In this document: positions 51,959 to 61,500 of the stretch, piece by piece
How the letters are laid out: every line of letters starts with the position of its first letter
Position numbering within the stretch: the first letter of the stretch is position 1
Source: Flavobacterium galactosidilyticum
GTDB taxonomy: Bacteria > Bacteroidota > Bacteroidia > Flavobacteriales > Flavobacteriaceae
Length of the DNA: 64,000 bases
Direction: 5' to 3'
Assembly: GCF_020911945.1 (NCBI RefSeq)
Contig: NZ_CP087135.1
Span: 682,001 to 746,000, forward strand
Notes under the pieces: model-generated
What the model was told of the DNA's origin: nothing
The model's database searches: none
The model's input: only the letters and a program-made list of their open reading frames with translations
Position numbers and translations under genes: made by a program

Positions 51959-52900
51959 ATGTCACACCTAGAACCTGAAGCTAAAATTTTTGCTTGTTCA
52001 CAAAGTGTTTATCTAGCTGAAAAAATAGCCAAAGAATACGGAATTCCTTTAGGGAAAATCACAACGTCAAAATACAGTGACGGTGAATTCCAACCTTCTT
52101 ACGAAGAGTCTATCAGAGGATTAAGAGTTTTTATTGTTTGTTCAACATTCCCATCTGCAGATAATTTGATGGAATTATTGTTAATGATTGACGCGGCAAA
52201 ACGTGCATCAGCAAGACATATAACAGCAGTAATTCCTTATTTCGGTTGGGCGAGACAAGACAGAAAAGACAAACCGAGAGTTCCGATAGGAGCCAAATTA
52301 GTAGCGAATCTATTAGATGCTGCTGGAGCAACAAGAGTAATGACTATGGATTTGCACGCTGATCAAATTCAAGGTTTCTTTGAGAAACCAGTTGATCATC
52401 TTTTTGCCTCAACTATCTTTTTACCATATGTAAAAAGCTTAGGATTAGAAAATTTAACTATTGCTTCGCCAGACATGGGAGGTTCTAAAAGAGCGTATGC
52501 ATACTCTAAGTTTTTAGAATCTGACGTTGTAATTTGTTACAAACAAAGAAAAGAAGCTAATATTATCGACACCATGGAATTGATTGGTGAGGTAAAAGGT
52601 AAAAATGTAATCTTAGTTGATGACATGATTGACACCGGAGGCACTTTGGCGAAAGCCGCTGATTTAATGATCGAAAAAGGAGCATTGAGCGTAAGAGCAA
52701 TTTGTACTCATGCCATTTTATCAGGAGAGGCTTACGAAAAAATTGAAAATTCTAAATTATTAGAATTAATAGTTACCGATTCTATTCCGTTAAAGAGAGA
52801 ATCAAAAAAAATAAGAGTATTGAGTTGTGCGCCATTATTTGCAGAAGTAATGCACATGGTACACCACAACAACTCTATTAGTGGGAAGTTCATAATGTAA
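51959..52900 (+). CDS. prs: Ribose-phosphate pyrophosphokinase
   Basis: This 313-residue cytoplasmic enzyme makes PRPP from ribose 5-phosphate and ATP for purine, pyrimidine, histidine and NAD synthesis. Motifs are KYSDGEFQPSYEESIRG, RQDRKDKPRVPIGAK (ATP and regulatory flexible loop), the metal-binding MTMDLHADQIQGFF, and the PRPP loop VDDMIDTGGTLAKAA. Full length for the class I enzyme. rplY follows after 67 bases in the same direction, possibly co-transcribed, an order common in Bacteroidota. Confidence 0.95.
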   Translation: MSHLEPEAKIFACSQSVYLAEKIAKEYGIPLGKITTSKYSDGEFQPSYEESIRGLRVFIVCSTFPSADNLMELLLMIDAAKRASARHITAVIPYFGWARQDRKDKPRVPIGAKLVANLLDAAGATRVMTMDLHADQIQGFFEKPVDHLFASTIFLPYVKSLGLENLTIASPDMGGSKRAYAYSKFLESDVVICYKQRKEANIIDTMELIGEVKGKNVILVDDMIDTGGTLAKAADLMIEKGALSVRAICTHAILSGEAYEKIENSKLLELIVTDSIPLKRESKKIRVLSCAPLFAEVMHMVHHNNSISGKFIM

Positions 52901-52967
52901 ATACCCACGATTCCCGAAACGGGAATTTAAAACAAGAGTTTAATTAATAACTATAATAAATTTTACA

Positions 52968-53579
52968 ATGAAATCGATTACAATTAAAGGATCAGAAAGA
53001 GAAAGCGTGGGCAAAGTAGCAACTAAAGCCTTACGTAATGCTGGATTGGTTCCTTGCGTTTTATACGGAGGAAATCAGGCAGTTCATTTCTCAGCAGAAG
53101 TTATGGCTTTCAAAAACTTGGTTTACACCCCAAACGCTCACACAGTTGAGATCGATCTTGGAAAAGGAAAATCATTTCAAGCAGTTTTACAAGATATCCA
53201 GGTTCACCCAGTATCTGATAAAATTCTACACATTGACTTTTTTCAATTATTTGACGACAAAGAAATCACTATGGAAGTTCCTGTGAAAATTGTTGGAAAA
53301 TCTAAAGGAGTTATGGCTGGTGGAGATTTACGTTTGAACACACGTAAACTTAAAGTTAAAGCTTTACCTAAAAATCTTCCAGATTTTATAGAAGCTGACA
53401 TTACACCATTAGACATGGGTAACAAATTATATGTTACTAAAGTAGCTTCTCCTGACTACAAAATCATGCACCCAGACAACACTGTTATCTGTCAAGTGAA
53501 GATTTCTCGTGCAGCGATGAAAGCAGCTCAAGAAGCAGCAAAAGCAGCAAAAGCTCCAGTAAAAGGAAAGAAAAAATAA
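52968..53579 (+). CDS. rplY: 50S ribosomal protein L25 (Ctc type)
   Basis: This 203-residue 5S rRNA-binding protein has the L25 N-terminal domain ([46 protein letters not shown]) and the C-terminal TL5/Ctc beta domain ([34 protein letters not shown]). A low-complexity Ala/Lys tail ends PVKGKKK. Length is that of the long Ctc form, not the short E. coli L25. The prs-rplY-pth order supports a translation-linked block. A terminator follows. Confidence 0.93.
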   Translation: MKSITIKGSERESVGKVATKALRNAGLVPCVLYGGNQAVHFSAEVMAFKNLVYTPNAHTVEIDLGKGKSFQAVLQDIQVHPVSDKILHIDFFQLFDDKEITMEVPVKIVGKSKGVMAGGDLRLNTRKLKVKALPKNLPDFIEADITPLDMGNKLYVTKVASPDYKIMHPDNTVICQVKISRAAMKAAQEAAKAAKAPVKGKKK

Positions 53580-53598
53580 TATTTTTTCAAGCATATTC

Positions 53599-53631
53599 AA
53601 AAGCATCAGTTGCAAAACTGGTGCTTTTTTT
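53599..53631 (+). terminator. Rho-independent terminator after rplY
   Basis: AAAAGCATCAGTT (53599-53611) pairs with AACTGGTGCTTTT (53616-53628), with one G-T wobble, followed by a T-run. Confidence 0.82.
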
Positions 53632-53830
53632 GTTTCATAAACTATCCTATAGTTATTTAGGAGCATACATTTTTATTTTCAATACACTACTCGTCCCGCT
53701 TTACATTACAATATTTTTGTTCGCCAAAAAAGGCTCACAAAAATGATTTTCATTACAATCGGGGCTAACTTACAGGATTTGCATCTACAAGAAATCCACG
53801 CTCTAATTTTAATCGGATATCGTATGAAAC

Positions 53831-53892
53831 GAGAAATTATAAGCTAAACAAATACGAGAAATTATAAGCTAAACAAATACCAGAAATTATAC
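53831..53892. repeat. Tandem 25-bp repeat upstream of pth
   Basis: Two exact 25-bp copies (53831-53855 and 53856-53880, each beginning GAGAAATTATAAGC) and a partial third copy (from 53881, CAGAAATTATA) lie directly before the pth -7 box. Confidence 0.85.
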
Positions 53893-53901
53893 AATTAAGT
53901 T

Positions 53902-53909
53902 TACTTTTG
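53902..53909 (+). promoter_or_regulatory. -7 promoter box directly before pth
   Basis: TACTTTTG matches TAnnTTTG and is followed by four bases and the ATG at 53914, the same spacing as at rbfA. This suggests a leaderless message. Confidence 0.5.
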
Positions 53910-53913
53910 CAAG

Positions 53914-54588
53914 ATGATTAAATGGATACAAAACCTGTTTTCATCAACAAAAACAGCTGATAACACCTCTGATATGAAGCCAGAGGTTCACGAATACCAA
54001 AAAAATAATATAGAAAGCGTGAGTACTAAATTTTTAATTGTAGGACTTGGAAACATAGGTGCCGAGTATGTAAATACAAGACATAATATTGGTTTTAAAA
54101 TCGTTGATTTTTTAGCCAAAAAAGAAGGAATTAGTTTCGAAACTGTAAAACTAGGTGCTTTAGCCCAATACCGGTTCAAAGGCCGCACTTTTTTACTGCT
54201 AAAACCTAATACTTACATGAATCTGAGCGGAAAAGCGGTTCAGTATTGGATGGAAAAGGAAAAAATCCCTTTAGAAAATATCTTTGTAATTACAGATGAT
54301 TTGAATCTTTCCTTTGGAAGCATCCGCATTAGACCTAAAGGCAGCGATGGTGGCCATAACGGATTAAAAAATATTAATCTGGTTTTAAACACTCAAAACT
54401 ATGCTCGCTTTCGTTTTGGCATCAGCGACGAATTCAAAAAAGGAAAACAAGTAGATTACGTTTTGGGCGATTGGGATGATGCTGAAAAAACAGCACTTCC
54501 TGAACGACTGGAAACGGCTTCAGAAATCATAAAATCATTTGGAACAGCCGGATTAGAAAACACCATGACTTCATTTAATGGGAAATAA
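53914..54588 (+). CDS. pth: Peptidyl-tRNA hydrolase with N-terminal extension
   Basis: This 224-residue enzyme recycles peptidyl-tRNA released from ribosomes. The Pth core begins near residue 39 (KFLIVGLGNIGAEYVNTRHN) with catalytic His57. Active-site Asn lies in KPNTYMNLSGKAV, the catalytic Asp and further conserved residues in DDLNLSFGSIRIRPKGSDGG, and HNGLKNI follows. About 38 extra N-terminal residues (MIKWIQNLFSSTKTADNTSD...) precede the core. They are polar apart from a short amphipathic start. An internal ATG at residue 21 is an alternative start, but the -7 box four bases before the first ATG favours the long form. Confidence 0.92.
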   Translation: MIKWIQNLFSSTKTADNTSDMKPEVHEYQKNNIESVSTKFLIVGLGNIGAEYVNTRHNIGFKIVDFLAKKEGISFETVKLGALAQYRFKGRTFLLLKPNTYMNLSGKAVQYWMEKEKIPLENIFVITDDLNLSFGSIRIRPKGSDGGHNGLKNINLVLNTQNYARFRFGISDEFKKGKQVDYVLGDWDDAEKTALPERLETASEIIKSFGTAGLENTMTSFNGK

Positions 54589-54737
54589 ATAATTCATTAT
54601 AGACATCAAATAACCAACAGATTACCTCAACTTTTTAATGAGAAAAAATAATTTAATTTTAAGTTCTTGCAAATAAACGTACATTAAATTTATTACATTT
54701 GAGAAACTAACCAACTCCTAAAAAAACCATCGCTTAT

Positions 54738-56774
54738 ATGAAAATCATTACTCTAATTTGTTTTTTTACCGTTCTTGTTACCTATGGTCAGCAAAACATG
54801 TCTTTAAAAAGCAGTAAAATAAACCCAAAAAATGGATACTCCAGATGTTCTACAACGGAGTATGAAGACTATTTAAAAAAGAAAAATCCAAAAAGATTAA
54901 GCGCTGTTCAATTTGAAAATTGGATTGCACCAATTATTGCAATTGAAAAAGAAAAGCGTAAAAACAACAAAACCCAACAAACGCAAGTTGTATATAACAT
55001 TCCGGTAGTCATTCACATCATTCATAACGGCGCGCCAGTCAATACAATCGCATCACATACCTCAGAAAACATTTCCTACGCCCAAGCGGTATCTCAAATT
55101 ACCGTAATGAATCAAGATTTCAGGAGATTGGCAGGAACTCCAGGAGCTGCGTCAACAGGATACAATTTAGGTGTAGATTGCGAAATTAATTTTGTACTCG
55201 CACAACAAGATCCTAATGGTGTAACTACTAATGGTGTAAACCGTGTCAACATGGGACAAGCGGCTTGGAGCGAGGAGAGTATCGATGATATCGTTAAACC
55301 CCAAACGCAATGGGATCCTAAGAAATACTTGAATATGTGGGTTGTAAAATTAGTTGACGACACTATTTTAGGATACGCACAATTTCCCTCTGGCTCCACT
55401 TTACAAGGCATACGTAACAATCGAGGCGCAGATAAAACCGATGGTGTTGTAGCTAGTTACGATGCTTTTGGTACTAAAGCCGTTAATGACGGTTCATTTA
55501 ATTTGAATCCAAGTTATAACCTAGGCCGCACCATGACTCATGAGGTGGGCCACTGGTTAGGATTAAGACATATATGGGGTGATGATGAGCTATGTACAGG
55601 CGCTGATAACACATCAGGAGACTTTGTAGCCGATACGCCTGATTCAAACACAGCGAATTATGATTGTGTCACTATTTCGCATTGTACTGGAAATGATATG
55701 ATCGAAAATTATATGGATTATACGAACGATGCGTGTATGAATACCTTTACCGCAGGACAAAAAGCACGTATGGTGGCCGTAATGACAAATTCTGTAAGGA
55801 GAAAAGAATTATCTAGTTCTAATGGTGGCACACCTGGAACTAGTTATGCACTCGACGGAACTATTGCAAACATTACAATTGCTGTTGATGGTTGCGCGTC
55901 AACGTACAACCGAATTATAACCCTTGAAAATAGAGGTACAACCACGCTGACGACGGCATCGATAAACTATAAGTTGGATAACGGAGTAACTACAACGTAC
56001 TCATGGACTGGTAATTTACCACAATATGCAACGATAAATATTGATTTAGGTTCCGTAACTACAACAAGTGGACCACACACTTTTCAAGCGGATATTGTGA
56101 ACGTAAACAATTTAGCGGATATGAACACTGCAAACAATACGCTAACCAAGGCGTTTACACAAGATTCAAAATTAAGCGTCGCTACGCCTACAGTAAAACT
56201 TGATTTACAATGTGATCCATACGGCTCTGAGACAACTTGGACCTTAAAAAATAGCTCGGGGAAAGAAATTTATAGTGGTGGACCTTATACTGATTCCGAT
56301 TCAGGGCCTTTAAACCCTGTTGTAAATTCTATCTTCGAGCTGTTAAGTGGCGAATGCTACACCTTTACAATAAATGATTCTCATGGTGACGGAATTGCCA
56401 ACAATGCTAAAAAAGGAAGTTACACTCTAAAAGATAATAATGGACTTTTAATTGCAACTGGCGCCGATTTTGGATATGGTGAATCAAAAGTACTTTCAAT
56501 TGCTACACTTGCAGTTCAGAATTTTGAAAATTCAGAAGGCATTTATGCGTATCCAATTCCTGCAAAAGAAATTTTAAATTTAGAAGTTTCAAAGCGTTTT
56601 GGTTTGCCAACAAGTCTTACCATTACCAGTATATCTGGCCAAACGGTTTATACTAAAACAGTTTCAAGCGCAGCTGACTTACACATCAATACCTCTTTTT
56701 TAAGCAGCGGTGTTTATTTTATCACCGTTGTAAAAGAAAACGCAAAAAAAACACTGCGATTTATTAAAGAATAA
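54738..56774 (+). CDS. Secreted M43 (pappalysin/cytophagalysin-type) zinc metalloprotease with T9SS domain
   Basis: This 678-residue exported protease has a signal peptide (MKIITLICFFTVLVTYGQ) and a propeptide to about residue 85. The catalytic domain of the metzincin clan has HEVGHWLGLRH, that is, zinc ligands His268, His272 and His278 with catalytic Glu269. A Met-turn follows in ENYMDYTNDACMNTF (Met near 333). A CARDB-like beta domain (about 375-475) and a further beta module (about 480-590) come next. The end is a type A T9SS sorting domain (IYAYPIPAKEILNLEV ... LRFIKE). It is predicted to be cell-surface or released. Paired cysteines in the catalytic domain fit M43. Confidence 0.88.
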   Translation: MKIITLICFFTVLVTYGQQNMSLKSSKINPKNGYSRCSTTEYEDYLKKKNPKRLSAVQFENWIAPIIAIEKEKRKNNKTQQTQVVYNIPVVIHIIHNGAPVNTIASHTSENISYAQAVSQITVMNQDFRRLAGTPGAASTGYNLGVDCEINFVLAQQDPNGVTTNGVNRVNMGQAAWSEESIDDIVKPQTQWDPKKYLNMWVVKLVDDTILGYAQFPSGSTLQGIRNNRGADKTDGVVASYDAFGTKAVNDGSFNLNPSYNLGRTMTHEVGHWLGLRHIWGDDELCTGADNTSGDFVADTPDSNTANYDCVTISHCTGNDMIENYMDYTNDACMNTFTAGQKARMVAVMTNSVRRKELSSSNGGTPGTSYALDGTIANITIAVDGCASTYNRIITLENRGTTTLTTASINYKLDNGVTTTYSWTGNLPQYATINIDLGSVTTTSGPHTFQADIVNVNNLADMNTANNTLTKAFTQDSKLSVATPTVKLDLQCDPYGSETTWTLKNSSGKEIYSGGPYTDSDSGPLNPVVNSIFELLSGECYTFTINDSHGDGIANNAKKGSYTLKDNNGLLIATGADFGYGESKVLSIATLAVQNFENSEGIYAYPIPAKEILNLEVSKRFGLPTSLTITSISGQTVYTKTVSSAADLHINTSFLSSGVYFITVVKENAKKTLRFIKE

Positions 56775-56783
56775 CATACTAGT

Positions 56784-56825
56784 AGATTATAAAGGAGGAT
56801 TAATTTCAATCCTCCTTTATAATCT
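56784..56825. terminator. 18-bp perfect inverted repeat after the metalloprotease gene
   Basis: AGATTATAAAGGAGGATT (56784-56801) pairs perfectly with 56808-56825, loop 6. No long T-run follows, so termination is likely but not certain. It ends just before the ribF promoter box. Confidence 0.6.
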
Positions 56826-56838
56826 GTTATTATTACCA

Positions 56839-56846
56839 TAAATTTG
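56839..56846 (+). promoter_or_regulatory. -7 promoter box for ribF
   Basis: TAAATTTG matches TAnnTTTG and ends 21 bases before the preferred TTG start at 56868. Confidence 0.5.
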
Positions 56847-56867
56847 CACGATTATAAAACACTTGCT

Positions 56868-57797
56868 TTGAATATTTTTCATTCTATAAACGATTTTCGT
56901 TCTACCAAAAAAACAATTATAACGTTAGGCACCTTTGACGGCGTTCATATTGGTCATAAAAAAATTCTAGAAAAAGTTCTTCAAAACACTGATGATGGGC
57001 AATACGAAAGCTTAGTTCTAACATTTTTTCCGCATCCTCGTATGGTTTTACAAGGTGATTCTGATATAAAATTGCTAAACACTATCAACGAAAAAATAGA
57101 TTTACTACAGGAAATTGGAATCGAAAACCTAGTCATACATCCTTTTGACGAAACGTTTTCGAGATTAACAGCAGAAGAATTTGTAAAAACTATTCTCGTC
57201 GATCGATTACAAATTCACAAAATAATTATAGGTTACGACCATCGATTTGGACGAAATCGCACTGCGAATATTGATGATCTTATCAATTATGGTGAGCAAT
57301 ATGGTTTTGAAGTAGAGCAAATATCTGTTCAAGAAATCAATGAAATTTCAGTAAGCTCTACTAAAATTAGACAAGCATTGTCAGAAGGAAATATGACTCT
57401 AGCTAATGATTATTTAGGATACGACTATTTCATCACTGGAACCGTTGTTCAAGGCAAACAATTAGGTAGAACGATAAATTTCCCAACAGCGAACCTAGCA
57501 ATTCAAGAGAACTACAAATTGATTCCGCAAAATGGCGTATATATTGTAAAAAGCACCATTGAAAACAAGCAAGTATACGGGATGATGAATATAGGGATGA
57601 ACCCAACAGTTAACGGTCAAAATCGTTCGATTGAAATTCATTATTTTGATTTTGATGCCTATTTATACGACAAAGAAATTCGGGTTTCAATAGTACATAG
57701 GATTCGCTCTGAACAAAAATTCGAATCTTTTGAATTACTAAAATCACAACTGGAGAAAGACAAAAAAACGGCCCTCAACTATTTGAATTATTTATAA
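56868..57797 (+). CDS. ribF: Bifunctional riboflavin kinase / FAD synthetase
   Basis: This protein of about 309 residues makes FMN from riboflavin and then FAD. The N-terminal adenylyltransferase domain has LGTFDGVHIGHKKIL and the signature ISVSSTKIRQAL. The C-terminal flavokinase domain has GKQLGRTINFPTANL and GMMNIGMNPTV. The open frame extends upstream to a TTG at 56844, but that codon lies inside the -7 box, so it cannot be on the message. The in-frame TTG at 56868 (first residues MNIFHSINDF) matches the usual family start and is preferred. Confidence 0.9.
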   Translation: MNIFHSINDFRSTKKTIITLGTFDGVHIGHKKILEKVLQNTDDGQYESLVLTFFPHPRMVLQGDSDIKLLNTINEKIDLLQEIGIENLVIHPFDETFSRLTAEEFVKTILVDRLQIHKIIIGYDHRFGRNRTANIDDLINYGEQYGFEVEQISVQEINEISVSSTKIRQALSEGNMTLANDYLGYDYFITGTVVQGKQLGRTINFPTANLAIQENYKLIPQNGVYIVKSTIENKQVYGMMNIGMNPTVNGQNRSIEIHYFDFDAYLYDKEIRVSIVHRIRSEQKFESFELLKSQLEKDKKTALNYLNYL

Positions 57798-57909
57798 ATA
57801 AGCATTAATCATTTTTATTTTTCAGTACTCCATCCGCTTTTTTTTGTATTTTTGAGTATAGTAGATTATTTATCAACTAATTATACCTCAATTTTTAAAA
57901 AACAGACCT

Positions 57910-58365
57910 ATGAAAGTATCTAAAGAATTAGTAAATGGTTTCATTATCGTATTAGGAATTGGAATTTATTTCTTGTTGATGCAGCTTCTGGGTCTCGCAG
58001 ATAATTATCTATTGCGTGTTTTCAATGTTTTGTTTATTTTTTATGGAACTAATCGAACACTTAAATCAAATTATGACGAGGGAAAGGTCACTCTCGCATC
58101 CAATTCAGTTTCTGCATTATCAACAGCGTTTATAGGTGTTTTTTTGAGTATTATAGCCTTGATTGCGTACAGTTACATTAGAGGCGGAGAAGCTTATATT
58201 GAAACATTATCTAAAACGTTCTTGTTTGGAGGAGATCCTTCAATAATGACTTATTCTATATCGCTACTTTTTGAAGGTTTTAGCTCTGCGGTTATCGTTA
58301 CGTTTATATTATTACTACTTTGGGATAGTAAATTCAAAACACATAAGCGAAGCGCTAAATTGTAA
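57910..58365 (+). CDS. Small integral membrane protein of unknown function
   Basis: This 151-residue protein has four predicted membrane segments (about 10-28, 33-48, 70-93 and 121-142: IIVLGIGIYFLLMQLLGL, VLFIFYGTN, FIGVFLSIIALIAYSYI, SAVIVTFILLLLW) with short polar loops and a basic C-terminus (KTHKRSAKL). No conserved catalytic motif is seen. Four-helix proteins of this size in Bacteroidota are often DUF4199-like or unnamed. It lies 112 bases after ribF in the same direction, possibly its own unit. Confidence 0.7.
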   Translation: MKVSKELVNGFIIVLGIGIYFLLMQLLGLADNYLLRVFNVLFIFYGTNRTLKSNYDEGKVTLASNSVSALSTAFIGVFLSIIALIAYSYIRGGEAYIETLSKTFLFGGDPSIMTYSISLLFEGFSSAVIVTFILLLLWDSKFKTHKRSAKL

Positions 58366-58465
58366 AATATTCATTTGCCATTACTGCTGTTATGCTGTAA
58401 TAGCTACTATTCAATTTTTGCATCTATATGAAAATTTGATACTTCTGTTACGATAACATTTTATA

Positions 58466-58504
58466 AAAAATCCCATTCCGTTAAAAAAACGAAATGGGAT
58501 TTTT
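58466..58504 (-). terminator. Terminator after the delta-60 repeat protein
   Basis: AAAAATCCCATT (58466-58477) pairs perfectly with AATGGGATTTTT (58493-58504). It can serve both strands and is nearly the same sequence as the terminator at 63195-63227 behind the paralogous gene. Confidence 0.83.
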
Positions 58505-58530
58505 ACATTTTTAGCACTAACAAATTCTTC

Positions 58531-61500
58531 TTAGAAACTAACTTTTTTAGAAATTACCTGACCATTTCCTAATGTTACTTTTACAATTCCTATTTGCTTT
58601 CTTAAACCAATTGTTGAGGAAGTGAATTCATTACTATCAACAGTCATTTTTTCAAACACTTTTTGCCCTTGTAAATTAAATACGGTTACTTGTTTAATAG
58701 TCTCTAATTCAGATTTTATTTTCAATTCGTTTTTGTCTTTTGAAATTATTATTTGATTTGAAAGTGAATCAAAATTTCTTTTCCCTAATGTTTTATCAGT
58801 ATAGCGCAAAACAAAACGACCATCAAAGCTGCCTGCTTGTGTTGTAAAACCGTAGGGCGCGTATTTTAGATTATGCGTAGTGTTCAATAAATTATCTTCA
58901 AGGTAGACATCTTGACTTTTAAACAATCCATCTACTTCATCAATACTAATATTGAAATTACCTTCAATTTTAGACTTATATCCAAGCGACACGGTATCCG
59001 TTTCATCAAACGGCAATGCACGTCCTTGAATAACTAAATTCCGATCTTGACTAACGCTGTAAAAATCAATATATTCATTTCCGTCAAAGGTTTCGCCGTC
59101 AAAGGAACCATCATATTCATTTGTAGCCCCACTAGCATAACCCACTAAAAGTTGCTTGAACGCGCCTTGAGCATTGCTAAGATTTAACCAAATACGATGC
59201 TTTTCAGTTCTGCTTGTCGCTTTCTGTTTGTTGTTTTTTGTTCTAAAAAAAGTAGTATTCTGTCCCAAAATTCGCATACTGTTATTAAATATTACTGCGC
59301 CTCCATCTTTTATGCTAGTTGTGAAAAATGCTTGAGCAGAAGCAATTGTACCATCTGGTTTTGTGTTGTTAACACCTGAATTAGGTGCATTAGATGTGGC
59401 AACGCCACCCAATAAATTATAGACAGCATAGTCATTAGATGTGTACACATTATTAGCAATTGGTGTGTTGTGCGTCCAGAAATAAAGTGTTCCATCTATA
59501 ACTTCATTATTTTTAATTAAAAATGACTCCGCGCTAATAGCAGATGGATACGGATTTCCTACCAAATTTGAAGTATTATTTCCTCCTATGGGAATTACTA
59601 TTTTTCCGTTGTTTGGGACACCAGTAAAAACGGCTTCATAAGGAGCTGGAATCGTTGTCGAAAAATACTGTGGTCCACGGATAATATACCCTTTACCCAA
59701 ATCCATGCTATTTGTTGGAAGTTCTTCAAACCAGGAATCTGTAGTTGCATCAAAAGAAAAAAACTTATCCAAAAGCGTATTAGGAGAAACATCGACTAAT
59801 TTTTGGTTTGAAACTGGCGAGGACCAGTAGCTATAATCTGTCATAATAATTGGTGTCGTTTGTCTTTTTATATTGATAATTCCTGTATTAACACTAGCAT
59901 CATTGGTTTGATAAAGCGAGGCGTTATTTTCTAAAATTAATGTCCCTAAACCCGAATAATTAAAAACTAAGCCCAAGGTATTTCCACTTGGAACACCAAC
60001 GCTATATCCTGAATTAATTGAACAAGAACAAGCGTTAACAGAATTTAAAACAGGATAATTCCCGTTGAAAACAATCCTTTTTTCAGAAGAAGGCGCACCA
60101 TTACTCCAAGCTACACCATTCCAAATTGTAGTATCCAAACACAAAAGTAAGCGAGCAGCCCGATGTTTAGTCACACCCGAAACGGAGTTGAAATTACCCC
60201 CTATCATCAGTTTATGGTTTGGAGTAAGACTGATGCTGTACAGCGGACTATTTAAATTCGCTGAGAAAGAAATATCAAAAATACCAGTAGGCAAAACTCG
60301 AATTAGTCGTTTTACAGCAGTTCCGTTATACGTCCCAGAAAAAGCTCCGCCAATCAAAACACGCCCGTCAGGCTGGACTAAAACGGCTCTGACGTCACCG
60401 TTACTAAAACCAGAACCAACAGCAAAACTAGTATCTAAACTTCCATCAGAATTCAATCTAATTATTCGTTTCGCAGCAGAGCCTTTATAATTTAAAAAAG
60501 AACCTCCTACGATCAATTTAGTATCGGATTGCATCTCAACACAATATACATTTTTATCAAATCCTAATCCTGTAACAAAACCTGCGTCAACACTACCGTT
60601 AAAATCGAGTCGTACCAAGCGATTATGGGCAATTCCATTAAATGTTGAAAAACGACCCCCTACTACTATTTTACCATCAGGTAGAACAAGAACAGTCTCT
60701 ATAATTTCGTCTGCTCCTAAGCCAACATTAAAGCTTGTATCAAGAGTTCCATCTGACAACAAACGGACAATCCTATTTACAGACATTCCATTAAACTTTG
60801 TAAAATTACCACCAACAATGATTTTCCCATCGGCTTGTAATGCGAGTCCATAAATTTGACTGTTAAAGCCCAAACCCGTATTGAAAGAAACATCAATAGA
60901 ACCATCTGGTAAAATTCTGGTAATCCTATTGACAGTGACTCCATTATATTTCAAAAAATTTCCTCCAATTACGATTTTATAGTCTGATTGCACAATTGCA
61001 TTTTTGATTAATCCATCCGCGCCAGAAGCAGCAACATTAAATGAATTGTCAATTGCACCATTATCTAATAATAGCGCAATCTTTGGAGCGCTTACCCCAT
61101 TAAATTTATTGAAATTACCAACCACAAGGGTTTTAGTATTGGATAACGAAACAACTTTTAAAACAGAATTGTCAAAACCAACACCAGCCGTTAAATAACC
61201 AATATCCATCGCCCCAACAACATCAATTTTTGCAAGCCTGCCTTGATTTTGAGAGTCAAAAACCGAGAAAGAGCCACCTACATACCATGAACCATCGGTG
61301 TCTTCCTTCAACGCATATACAGTACCCGTTAATGGTCCAGCTCCTATATCGAATATTGGGTCTAAAACACCATTGGAATCCAACAATAGTATTCGGTTTA
61401 CATCGACTCCATTGTAAGTCCCAGAAAAGGACCCGCCAACAATAATAGAACCAGTACTATTTACTTTTATAACTTCAACCGTTCCAGCGCTTAAGCCTAC

